Source: Rufibacter tibetensis (lineage in GTDB: Bacteria > Bacteroidota > Bacteroidia > Cytophagales > Hymenobacteraceae). Taken from it: a stretch of DNA of 64,000 nt. The stretch covers positions 1,333,001 to 1,397,000 of the forward strand of contig NZ_CP012643.1 in assembly GCF_001310085.1 (NCBI RefSeq), written 5' to 3'. This document shows, piece by piece, positions 56,751 through 64,000 of the stretch (position 1 is its first letter; the number at the start of each line of letters is the position of its first letter). The translations under genes were made by a program, and so were the position numbers. The notes beneath the pieces were generated by a model. The model saw only the letters and a list, made by a program, of their open reading frames with translations, was not told where the DNA came from and did no database searches.

Positions 56751-57776
56751 TTAAAAGCTGGTATTTAGCATGGTAACACCTGCATTTAACAGCATTTTTG
56801 AAAACTCAATGCCATTTACTAGTTGTATCTCATTCTGTTTCGCTAGATTTTCCGCATTTTCATTGAATGTATTTGCTGTGGTAATTACCCAAGCAATTTT
56901 ATTATACCCATCATCTATGCTTTCTTTTTTCGTTCTATATTCTAGAACTTGATTTGTTCCCCATTCACTGATTTGGCCCTTTTGAAATTTTGCTTGGGTA
57001 TAAATTATCAACTTGATACTTTCAAATACAGCTACAATATCAGCATCGCCTTCCTTCCCACTCTCATTTTTAGCTGGGATAGAAACTTCATTTGCTCCAA
57101 TTGTTTTAAAATATGTTTTAACTAATTTCTCAAATTTATCTGGGTTCAGTTCATTTTGAATTGAATCTAAAACAAGAGAAGCTGTCTTGTCAATTATGAT
57201 TGAATGCAGATGTATAGGTTTATCAACTTTATAGTTCTCTATACTCGTCTCAATACTCGTCTTTAAATCATTGATTTGAGCATTTGTTTGCCTAATTTTC
57301 ATCCTTGCTGTAAGTTTTGCATCTGCAAATTTATCCCTTGAGACATCCCTGTAGAGTACATTAACTTTTCTGGCAAAACCTAAATCATAAGCTTTCCCAT
57401 CTTCCTTCAAAAGGTGAACACCATTGGTAGTTACATTTTTATTTCCCCAAGACTTAAGATCTTCTGAAAAGGTTTCTCCGATTAAGAAAGGCCGATCATC
57501 TACTATTTCACAAATAAAAAATGTTCCCCAACTTGGCACAATCACTAAGTCTCCCTTTTGAAATTTCAAAAAGTTCCAAAGATTGTGTCTTGTTCGTGGC
57601 ACATTGTTCCAAACTTTTTGAAATTGAGAGTTAAAGTAATCCCAATCATCTTCTAAAACCTTATCAATTAACTCATGATTAATAAGGTCTGAAAACCCTA
57701 TTGTCAAATACCCTTTCTCTAGCAATGGGTATGAAAGTTCAGCTAAATGTGAAATTCTATGGAGCCAGTAATTCAT
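56751..57776 (-). CDS. Mrr-like restriction endonuclease
   Basis: A 341-residue cytoplasmic protein. The C-terminal half (about 205-330) is an Mrr-type PD-(D/E)XK nuclease: FEKLVKTYFKTIGANEVS, GDADIVAVFESIKLIIYTQAKFQ (Asp and Q/E-x-K type core) and a WVITTANTF strand. The N-terminal part is a separate domain with no clear family (RHNLWNFLKFQKGDLVIVPS, possibly DNA- or modification-reading). The gene is much richer in A+T than its neighbours and interrupts a co-directional oxidoreductase operon with ~80-95-nt gaps on both sides, which indicates insertion. Probably phage or foreign-DNA defence; no methylase is adjacent. Confidence 0.75.
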   Translation of the reverse strand: MNYWLHRISHLAELSYPLLEKGYLTIGFSDLINHELIDKVLEDDWDYFNSQFQKVWNNVPRTRHNLWNFLKFQKGDLVIVPSWGTFFICEIVDDRPFLIGETFSEDLKSWGNKNVTTNGVHLLKEDGKAYDLGFARKVNVLYRDVSRDKFADAKLTARMKIRQTNAQINDLKTSIETSIENYKVDKPIHLHSIIIDKTASLVLDSIQNELNPDKFEKLVKTYFKTIGANEVSIPAKNESGKEGDADIVAVFESIKLIIYTQAKFQKGQISEWGTNQVLEYRTKKESIDDGYNKIAWVITTANTFNENAENLAKQNEIQLVNGIEFSKMLLNAGVTMLNTSF

Positions 57777-57855
57777 TATTGATTATTTAAATATTCGTAT
57801 AGTTTTATATTTCAACAACTAATCTTCAATTGTTAGCAAGCATTAACATTACCCC

Positions 57856-59343
57856 TCAAGCACCCAACGTCCAGCCGGCGCGGTACTCCCGTTTCACAAA
57901 CTGGTTGACCTCGTCAAAGTTGGTGACGCGCATGTTCTGGTTGTCCCAGAGCAGCTTCACACCACGGCCGGGGTAATCAAATCCAGTTCCGTCTGCTTTA
58001 GGCTTGCGCACATCTACGCCCCTGATGGCGAGGTTGGCCATGAGCAATGCCTCGGTGAGCGGGCCGGCAATCTCAAATGGAGAGCTTACTTCCATTTTTC
58101 CGTATCCGGCCAGACAGGCTTCTACCCACTGGGCATAATGCCCGTCGGCACCGCCGGGTACTCTGGCTAGTTGGTGCTTTGGTTTTACTTTTTGGTGCTT
58201 TGGTTTTACTTTATAGGTGCGGGAAGTAGGCAGCAGGCGCGGGTCTGCCCCGTAGGTGCTGCACATCATCTTGCCTTTAGTACCCACGAAAAGCGTTCCG
58301 TTGCCACCATCGCCAAACAACTCATTTGGGCCAAGTTCCTCAGGACGCTCGGGTTGGATACCGCCATCCATCCAATGTAAAGTCACCGTACCTTTGGTTT
58401 TCTCGGTCTTCGGGAACGTCAAGGTCACATGGCTGGACGGTGGGCAGCTTTCCGGGAAGTAGCCGCGTTTAAACTCGTCTACATACACGCTGCCTACGCT
58501 GGCCTGTACATCGGTGGCGTAGGTTAAGTCTAGTACTCTGAACGGGGCTTCTATCAAATGACAGCCCATGTCACCCAAGGCACCGGTGCCGTAATCCCAC
58601 CAGCCGCGCCAGTTGAAGGGCACCAGTTTGTTCACGTACTCTTTATAAGGCGCAGTACCTAGCCACAAGTCCCAATCCAGTCCTTGAGGCACGTCGGCTT
58701 TGGTGGCGGGCCATTGAATGCCCTGCGGCCAGACCGGACGGTTGGTCCAACTATAAATGGTGTGCACTTTCCCAATGGCTCCTGAATCATACCACTCACG
58801 CAGTTGGCGCACGCCATCGCCCGAGGCACCCTGGTTTCCCATTTGGGTCACTACTTTGTAGCGCTTGGCGGCATCAGTGAGCATGCGGGCCTCGTAGATG
58901 TCATGCGTGAGCGGTTTCTGCACATACACGTGCTTGCCCAACTGCATGGCCGCCAAGGTAGTCACGGCATGGTTATGGTCCGGCGTAGAAACGGAGACAG
59001 CATCAAAGTTCTTGGCTTCCTTGTCGAACAGTTCGCGCCAGTCTTTGTAGTACTTGGCTTTGGGAAATCGTTGGCGGGAGTTAGCTGCTCGGGTATCGTC
59101 TACGTCGCAGAGGAAAGCAATATCGGCTTTGCCGCTGTCATAGAAGCTTTTGATGTCACTTTCGCCTTTTCCGCCCACACCCACAGCAGCTATTCGTAGC
59201 CGGTCACTGGGCGCGGTGTAGCCTTTGCCCCCCAGCACGTAGCGGGGCACAATCATGAATCCAGCGGCTGCCAAGGCTCCGGTTTTCAGGAACTGTCTTC
59301 TGGTGCTGTCCAGCGGGGCAGACTTGTTTTCTTCTTCGGCCAT
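57856..59343 (-). CDS. Gfo/Idh/MocA family oxidoreductase, Tat exported
   Basis: A 495-residue NAD(P)-type dehydrogenase exported by Tat (TRRQFLKTGALAAAGF). The Rossmann part has IAAVGVGGKGESD (about 50-62), a VSVSTPDHNHAV stretch and the catalytic-region EKP-like QKPLTHD (about 150-156). The C-terminal domain ends GYGKMEVSSPFEIAGPLTEALLMANLAIR. Members reduce or oxidise sugars and keto-sugars. At 58164-58218 there is a 21-bp in-frame tandem duplication that gives KVKPKHQ twice. The gap to the GMC gene is 19 nt, so they are co-transcribed. Confidence 0.9.
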   Translation of the reverse strand: MAEEENKSAPLDSTRRQFLKTGALAAAGFMIVPRYVLGGKGYTAPSDRLRIAAVGVGGKGESDIKSFYDSGKADIAFLCDVDDTRAANSRQRFPKAKYYKDWRELFDKEAKNFDAVSVSTPDHNHAVTTLAAMQLGKHVYVQKPLTHDIYEARMLTDAAKRYKVVTQMGNQGASGDGVRQLREWYDSGAIGKVHTIYSWTNRPVWPQGIQWPATKADVPQGLDWDLWLGTAPYKEYVNKLVPFNWRGWWDYGTGALGDMGCHLIEAPFRVLDLTYATDVQASVGSVYVDEFKRGYFPESCPPSSHVTLTFPKTEKTKGTVTLHWMDGGIQPERPEELGPNELFGDGGNGTLFVGTKGKMMCSTYGADPRLLPTSRTYKVKPKHQKVKPKHQLARVPGGADGHYAQWVEACLAGYGKMEVSSPFEIAGPLTEALLMANLAIRGVDVRKPKADGTGFDYPGRGVKLLWDNQNMRVTNFDEVNQFVKREYRAGWTLGA

Positions 59344-59362
59344 GAGGGTTAGCTAGAGGAAA

Positions 59363-61042
59363 TCAGATGTTCATTTTCTTCAACTCACTTACAGCATGGT
59401 CAACCGCGCGGGCGGTCATGGCCATGTAGGTCAGGGATGGGTTCTGGCAACCTGCCGAGGTCATGGCGGCGCCATCAGTAACGTACACGTTAGGCGCGTC
59501 CCACACCTGGTTGTATTGGTTCAGAACCGAGGATTTAGGGTCTCTTCCCATGCGGGCGGTTCCCATCTCATGGATTCCCTGACCCATGGCGTACCCAGCG
59601 TCGTAGGTTTCCACGTTCTTCAGGCCCGCAATCTCCAGCATCTCTTTGGCGTCATTGGCCATGTCTTTGCGCATTTTGAGCTCGTTTTCCTTTAACTCGC
59701 AGGAAATATCCAGCACCGGAAGGCCCCATTTGTCTTTCTTTTCTTTAGACAGCTTTACCATATTCTCGTGGTACGGCAGCGTCTCCCCGAAACCGTTGAT
59801 GCCCATGGTCCAGGCACCGGGCTCGCACATGGCTTCTTTCAGATCAGCGCCAATGCCCATCTCCGCAATCTCACGGCCCCAACCGGTACGGCTGGCGCTC
59901 CCCTGGTACCCAAAACCCCGGATGTAGTCGCGCTGGTCGCCGTTCACGTTCCGGAATCTAGGAATGTAGATCCCGTTCGGCCGGCGGCCATAGTAGTATT
60001 TGTCTTCGTAGCCTTCCACGTCGCCTTTGGCCCCGGCCCGGAAGTGGTGGTCCATGAGGTTATGGCCTAACTGGCCGCTGCTGCTACCCAGACCGCCTTC
60101 CCACACATCGGTCGCGGAGTTCATCAGGACCCAGGTAGAATTAAGTGTGGAGGCATTCAGGAACACCACTTTGGCTAAGTACTCATAGGTCTGGTTCGTC
60201 TCGGCATCCAGTACTTCCACCCCTCTGGCTTTCTTGGTATCCTTGTCGTACAGGATTTTGGTCACAATAGAATGCGGACGAAGCGTTAAGTTACCGGTAG
60301 CCATAGCCGCAGGCAACGTAGCCGATTGCGTGCTGAAGTACGCCCCAAAAGGACAACCCAGCCAGCATTTGTTGCGGTACTGGCAATTGGTGCGGTTGTT
60401 ATGAGCGGCCGTCAGGTTAGCCGTGCGGCCGATGATCAGGTGGCGATTTCCTTTGTAATGGGTTTTGAGGCGAGCGGCCACGTCTTTTTCCACGCAGTTC
60501 AGGTCCATGGGTGGCAGGAACTCACCGTCTGGCAAGTGCTGGATGTTCTCCTTGGAGCCACTAATGCCCGCGAACTTTTCTACGTAGCTGTACCAAGGCG
60601 CCAGGTCTTTGTACCGGATGGGCCAGTCCACGGCAATGCCGTCTTTGGCATTCGCTTCAAAATCAAGGTCACTTAGGCGGTAACTTTGGCGGCCCCACAT
60701 AAGTGAGCGGCCTCCTACGTGGTAGCCCCGGTACCAGTCAAACCGTTTGCTTTCAATGTACGGGCTTTCCTTTTCGTTTACCCAATAGTCCAGGTTGGCT
60801 TCATTGAGGGTGTAATCACGTTTGAGCACCGGATAATTCTCAATCATTTCCTGGGTTTTACCACCCCGGTGGGGCAGCTCCCAGGGATGCTTGTTGGCGT
60901 TCACATAATCCTTGACGTGTTCTATGTTTCGGCCCCGCTCCAGCAGGATGGTTTTAAGTCCTTTTCCCGTTAATTCTTTGGCGGCCCAGCCACCAGAAAT
61001 CCCAGATCCAATGACAATGGCATCGTAGGTATTATTAGCCAT
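59363..61042 (-). CDS. GMC-type FAD sugar dehydrogenase (large subunit)
   Basis: A 559-residue flavoprotein of the glucose-methanol-choline family. FAD-binding GSGISGGWAAKELTG is at about 13-27 and the ERG end of the fold at about 37. A C-terminal GHTPV-like region reads YVTDGAAMTSAGCQNPSLTYMA. There is no signal peptide; export with the Tat-signal small subunit is typical. It probably oxidises C3 of glycosides (glucoside 3-dehydrogenase type) or gluconate, passing electrons to cytochrome c. First gene of the minus-strand operon. Confidence 0.88.
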   Translation of the reverse strand: MANNTYDAIVIGSGISGGWAAKELTGKGLKTILLERGRNIEHVKDYVNANKHPWELPHRGGKTQEMIENYPVLKRDYTLNEANLDYWVNEKESPYIESKRFDWYRGYHVGGRSLMWGRQSYRLSDLDFEANAKDGIAVDWPIRYKDLAPWYSYVEKFAGISGSKENIQHLPDGEFLPPMDLNCVEKDVAARLKTHYKGNRHLIIGRTANLTAAHNNRTNCQYRNKCWLGCPFGAYFSTQSATLPAAMATGNLTLRPHSIVTKILYDKDTKKARGVEVLDAETNQTYEYLAKVVFLNASTLNSTWVLMNSATDVWEGGLGSSSGQLGHNLMDHHFRAGAKGDVEGYEDKYYYGRRPNGIYIPRFRNVNGDQRDYIRGFGYQGSASRTGWGREIAEMGIGADLKEAMCEPGAWTMGINGFGETLPYHENMVKLSKEKKDKWGLPVLDISCELKENELKMRKDMANDAKEMLEIAGLKNVETYDAGYAMGQGIHEMGTARMGRDPKSSVLNQYNQVWDAPNVYVTDGAAMTSAGCQNPSLTYMAMTARAVDHAVSELKKMNI

Positions 61043-61290
61043 AAAGAAGGTTGTTTGCTTGATAGGTATGTAGGGTTTTGCGCTCTGTTCTTTCAGGCTA
61101 AAATTGAAGGAATGACAACTGCTTCACCGTTCCTTTGCCCCTTGTTGAAAGAGTAGTAACAAAATCGCATTTTAATAATAAACTTAAAATTCTGCAAAAG
61201 CAATCTTGTGTTTGGCATAGAGGAAAAAAACGGCAGAAATGGACAGGAAAGAGTATAAAATGCTAAAATAAGTACTTTCCTGGCCAAGCC

Positions 61291-61328
61291 GATTTAGAGC
61301 CTTTTTTCCAGAAAACCAGCTTAAAACG
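61291..61328. repeat. Dispersed palindromic intergenic repeat, copy 16
   Basis: GATTTAGAGCCTTTTTTCC then AGAAAACCAGCTTAAAACG; close to the consensus right arm. Confidence 0.6.
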
Positions 61329-61362
61329 TACACCTGCTTTTGCAACGGAAAACCCCATAAAC

Positions 61363-61401
61363 GCCAAGAGCGGAAACCGTTTTACCGTTTCCGCTCTTGG
61401 C
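61363..61401 (-). terminator. Terminator of the TerC gene
   Basis: GCCAAGAGCGGAAAC (61363-61377) pairs with GTTTCCGCTCTTGGC (61387-61401), perfect 15 bp. Confidence 0.8.
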
Positions 61402-61424
61402 ACTGCTCATTGATTAAACGCCTT

Positions 61425-62219
61425 TTACATCAGGGTCTCGGGGTTGCCATCTGTGTCCCTGATTTCGCTTTGCCGAAGCTTAACTGGTGCGATGTCTTTC
61501 CGGAGTTTGGAGTTGAGCATTTCCACCACCAGAGAGAAGAACATAGCGAAGTAAATGTAGCCCTTAGGAATGTGCACGTGGAATGCCTCGGCCACCAGCA
61601 TCACGCCAATGAGTATCAGGAAAGACAACGCCAGCATCTTCACAGTAGGGCGGTCATTCACAAAATCACTCACGGCCTTGGCGAAGGCCAGCATGATCCC
61701 CATGGAGATGATCACCGCTATCACCATCACAATGATCTCGTCTACCAAGCCCACAGCGGTGAGGATGGAGTCAAAGGAGAAGACAATGTCTACCATGATG
61801 ATCTGCACAAGCGTCTTGCCCATGGTGGCGGTACCGCCTTTGATAGCGGCATGGCTCTCTTCCTCGCCCTCCAGCTTGTTGTGTATCTCGGTGGTACTCT
61901 TGGCCAGCAGGAACAAGCCCCCGCCAAAGAGAATAATATCCCGCCAGGAAACGGCAAACGGCTCATCCATCCAGAACAGGTCCCAGGTGAAAATCGGCTC
62001 CTTGGCCCCTACAATTGTGCCTATGAACATCAACAGGATAATCCGGAACACCAGCGCCAGCATGAGGCCAATGGTACGGCCTTTGCCCTGTTGTTCTTTG
62101 GGCAGGCGCCCCACCACAATGGAAATAAACACAATATTGTCAATCCCCAGCACCACCTCCATGAAGGTAAGGGTGAGAAGACTTAGCCAGACATCTGGAC
62201 TGGTAAATACGTCAAACAT
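61425..62219 (-). CDS. TerC family integral membrane protein
   Basis: A 264-residue membrane protein with seven hydrophobic helices. Family stretches: FMEVVLGIDNIVFISIVVGRLP (acidic residues in the membrane) near 20-41 and a second VDIVFSFDSILTAVGL near 150. TerC proteins have been linked to metal-ion (manganese) export and tellurite tolerance; which applies here is not known. Monocistronic. Confidence 0.88.
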   Translation of the reverse strand: MFDVFTSPDVWLSLLTLTFMEVVLGIDNIVFISIVVGRLPKEQQGKGRTIGLMLALVFRIILLMFIGTIVGAKEPIFTWDLFWMDEPFAVSWRDIILFGGGLFLLAKSTTEIHNKLEGEEESHAAIKGGTATMGKTLVQIIMVDIVFSFDSILTAVGLVDEIIVMVIAVIISMGIMLAFAKAVSDFVNDRPTVKMLALSFLILIGVMLVAEAFHVHIPKGYIYFAMFFSLVVEMLNSKLRKDIAPVKLRQSEIRDTDGNPETLM

Positions 62220-62345
62220 AGTTCTATTTTAGGTCAGGTAGTGCGTAAAGGTTGGAAAGTTAGGGATTTAAACGCAGGCGAAAGAACTGGGTTAAGCACC
62301 CCACCAGAATCCCTCAATTTTAGGTATTACTACGGAAAGGGTAGA

Positions 62346-62837
62346 TCAGGACTTCATGTTCACAAACTGCAACGGAATACCCAGCTCAGCCCGGCGCAGC
62401 ATCGCAATCACGTCCTGTAAATCGTCAATCTTTTTCGCGGTTACGCGCACCTGGTCGTCCATGATGGCAGGCGTCACTTTCAGCTTGCTGTCTTTGATCA
62501 GCTTTACAATCTTTTTGGCGTCTTCCTTGTCAATGCCAGCGCGCACTTTTACATCTTTCTTGATCATGGCTCCGCTGGGAACCGCGTCATTGCTGAAGTC
62601 AAGGGCGGTGGCGTCTATTTGCTGCTTTACAATCTTGCTCAGGATGATGTCCTCAATCTGGCGCAGGCGCATGTCGTTCTCGGTGACAATGTGCACAATG
62701 TTAGTTTTCTTGTCCAGCTCCACGCTTCCTTTGGTGTCTCTGAAGTCAAAGCGGGTCTGGATTTCTTTTTTCACGGTGTTCATGGCATTTTCCAGCGTTT
62801 GCGGGTCCACCTTGCTCACAATATCAAATGAGGGCAT
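62346..62837 (-). CDS. yajQ: YajQ family protein, nucleotide/cyclic-di-GMP-binding
   Basis: A 163-residue protein made of two RRM-like ferredoxin folds. It begins MPSFDIVSKVDPQTLENAMNTV and has the conserved middle KKDVKVRAGIDKEDAKKIVKLIKDSKLKV and the ending RRAELGIPLQFVNMKS, all hallmarks of the family. Members bind cyclic-di-GMP or RNA; the specific role here is not known. Divergent from the GNAT gene with 110 nt between start codons. Confidence 0.92.
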   Translation of the reverse strand: MPSFDIVSKVDPQTLENAMNTVKKEIQTRFDFRDTKGSVELDKKTNIVHIVTENDMRLRQIEDIILSKIVKQQIDATALDFSNDAVPSGAMIKKDVKVRAGIDKEDAKKIVKLIKDSKLKVTPAIMDDQVRVTAKKIDDLQDVIAMLRRAELGIPLQFVNMKS

Positions 62838-62947
62838 AACAGAAGTTTTAAATGAAATGAAGTGTATTTGAATAGTTTTATTGCCGGAAGCCGTACAAAG
62901 TTACTAGTTTAGCAAAATTTTAGTGAAAAGTGCTTAAAAACGCAGTC

Positions 62948-63385
62948 ATGCAAATTATTCAGCCCTCCAGCTTTCACGAGTTTGAGCAGTATTACCGTTT
63001 ACGTTATGAAATGTTACGCAAGCCCTGGCACCAGCCCATTGGCAGCGAGCGTATGGAAGACGACAATGAGGCCACGCATTTGATGGCGATTGATGAAGAC
63101 ACGGGTGAGATTATGGGTGGGTGCCGCGTGCACCTTGAAACCGATACCGAAGCCCAGCTTCGCTTCCTGGCGGTAGGTCCTAAATACCAGAACAAGCAGG
63201 TAGGTCGCCGGCTTTTGCAGGCGGTAGAAGAAGAAGCCCGCCGGCTGGGTGCCAAGGAATTGATTGTACAGGCCCGCGAGTACGCCAGAAACTTTTACAA
63301 GCGGAACGGGTTTACAGAAGAGTTCCCTTCCCACTTACTCTTCGGAGAAGTGCAGCACTACCAGATGCGCAAGCCCCTCTACTAA
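62948..63385 (+). CDS. GNAT family N-acetyltransferase
   Basis: A 145-residue acetyl-CoA transferase. I chose the ATG at 62948 (MQIIQPSSFHEFEQYYRLRYEMLRKPW); the upstream frame from 62930 adds 6 residues. The acetyl-CoA loop is VGPKYQNKQVGRRLLQ (Q/RxxGxG/A-like, with RR replacing the GxG end) at about 79-94 and the C-terminal AREYARNFYKRNGF motif is a GNAT hallmark. The substrate is unknown. Confidence 0.85.
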   Translation: MQIIQPSSFHEFEQYYRLRYEMLRKPWHQPIGSERMEDDNEATHLMAIDEDTGEIMGGCRVHLETDTEAQLRFLAVGPKYQNKQVGRRLLQAVEEEARRLGAKELIVQAREYARNFYKRNGFTEEFPSHLLFGEVQHYQMRKPLY

Positions 63386-63399
63386 ACAGCGACGGATAA

Positions 63400-63466
63400 A
63401 AGCCATTGCTTCGCTTCCCATCTGTGGTTTTCCTGCAGAGGTACCGGGTAGCGGGAGCAATGGCTT
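63400..63466 (+). terminator. Possible terminator between the GNAT and lipocalin genes
   Basis: AAGCCATTGCT (63400-63410) pairs with AGCAATGGCTT (63456-63466) across a long loop, followed by CTTATTT. Confidence 0.45.
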
Positions 63467-63481
63467 CTTATTTGCTCTGTC

Positions 63482-64000
63482 ATGAAAAAATCTCTTGTTT
63501 TTGCTAGCCTTGGCATTGGTCTGCTGGTGTTAGGTGCCGCATACCTGGTCTTTCAACCCACACCTGCTCCTCTGCCTACGGTCTCCTCGGTAGACCTGCA
63601 GCGCTATGCCGGCAAGTGGTACGAGATTTCCCTGATCCCCAACCGTTTTGAGAAAGGCTGCCATTGCACCACGGCGGAGTACGTTCCCAAGGAAGACTAC
63701 GTGGAAGTGCGCAACTCCTGCCGCAAAGGCAGCGCTAATGGCAAACTGGATGGAGCCGTAGGCAAGGCTTTCCCGGTGGAGGGCAGCAACAACGCCAAGT
63801 TACGGGTGCAGTTCTTCTGGCCTTTCCGGGGTGATTACTGGATTCTGGACCTTGCCGATGATTATTCCCACGCCTTGGTGGGTTCGCCAGACCGCAACTT
63901 CCTCTGGATTCTCGCCCGCAAACCGCAGTTAGATCCTGTGATTTACGCCCGTTTATCTCAAAAGGCTCAGGAATTAGGGTTTGATGTTCGTCGGCTTGTT
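63482..64000 (+). CDS. Lipocalin family protein (Blc-like), partial
   Basis: The frame runs 173 codons off the right edge. The N-terminal hydrophobic stretch (about 4-25, LVFASLGIGLLVLGAAYLVF) has no Cys, so it is a membrane anchor or a signal peptide of class I, not a Blc lipobox. Lipocalin motifs: YAGKWYEISLIPNRFEKGCHCTT (GxW motif, about 41-63), a Cys at KGCHCTT and NSCRKG, and GDYWILDLADDYSHALVGSP with FLWILAR near the end. It binds small lipophilic molecules such as fatty acids at the envelope. The last ten residues or so are missing. Confidence 0.85.
   Translation, partial: MKKSLVFASLGIGLLVLGAAYLVFQPTPAPLPTVSSVDLQRYAGKWYEISLIPNRFEKGCHCTTAEYVPKEDYVEVRNSCRKGSANGKLDGAVGKAFPVEGSNNAKLRVQFFWPFRGDYWILDLADDYSHALVGSPDRNFLWILARKPQLDPVIYARLSQKAQELGFDVRRLV

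Larger units (their letters stand above)
61043..61424. other. Intergenic region upstream of the GMC operon
   Basis: 382 nt with a palindromic repeat (61291) and a terminator (61363). A 64-codon frame at 61093-61287 has no protein signature. The promoter of the minus-strand oxidoreductase operon should lie between about 61045 and 61290. Confidence 0.5.

Noticed and set aside
61093-61287. 64-codon minus-strand frame upstream of the GMC operon
   Set aside because: It lies in the presumed promoter region, and its residues are random-looking with no domain.
1-64000. CRISPR array or rRNA/tRNA genes
   Set aside because: No regularly spaced direct repeats were seen, and no tRNA-like cloverleaf or rRNA sequence other than the tmRNA ends.

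Overview
The window looks like chromosome from a Bacteroidota member of the order Cytophagales, most likely a Hymenobacteraceae relative (Rufibacter/Nibribacter-like; the genus is a guess). The signs are a tmRNA tag ending in AMAA, type IX secretion (T9SS) sorting domains on two secreted proteins, a one-protein hybrid two-component sensor, many Cys-anchored lipoproteins, Bacteroidota-type -7 promoter elements (TAnnTTTG) and no consistent Shine-Dalgarno sequences.

Layout. 1-5040: housekeeping genes (M1 peptidase, a carboxypeptidase-regulatory-domain protein, a small ArsR-type regulator, a YjjG nucleotidase). 5130-5501: tmRNA. 5640-11220: an AT-rich accessory stretch just downstream of the tmRNA, with a family 2 glycosyltransferase and two tandem beta-helix lipoproteins that are mosaics of near-identical GC-rich blocks and divergent AT-rich blocks. 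11230-14300: an arsenic operon (ArsR, DUF6428 protein, metallophosphoesterase, Acr3 pump) with two ArsR-like operators and no arsenate reductase. 14764-19322: a T9SS-secreted GHL10-type protein, a DinB protein and a WYL regulator.

19659-45043 is a plant-cell-wall locus for beta-mannan (galactoglucomannan) and beta-glucan. A hybrid sensor, a GH9 and a sugar MFS permease lie on the minus strand. On the plus strand are GH3, GH5, GH26, an Na+/solute symporter, GH130 mannosylglucose phosphorylase, a cellobiose/mannobiose 2-epimerase, a second GH26 (CBM plus T9SS), GH27 alpha-galactosidase, a SASA-type acetylesterase and a GH5_7 mannanase; an AraC regulator is divergent. The logic is outside cleavage, debranching and deacetylation, symport of mannobiose, then epimerization and phosphorolysis inside. 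There is no SusC/SusD pair in the locus.

45207-48862: chromate transporter, a small repeat lipoprotein, an orphan four-helix sensor-like protein and an SDR. 49033-61042 (minus strand): a large PD40-amidohydrolase and an eight-gene set for periplasmic oxidation of sugars or glycosides (GMC oxidoreductase, Tat-exported Gfo/Idh/MocA protein, gluconate-dehydrogenase-type small subunit, cytochrome c, DUF1080 3-keto-glycoside hydrolase, two TIM-barrel isomerases). This set is interrupted by an AT-rich Mrr-like restriction endonuclease gene. 61425-64000: TerC, YajQ, a GNAT and the start of a lipocalin.

The most unexpected non-coding signal is a family of about 16 imperfect palindromes (34-42 nt, arms resembling GTTTTAGGCCTGTTTTC and its complement). 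All lie in intergenic DNA, and four of them fill successive gaps of the mannan gene cluster.
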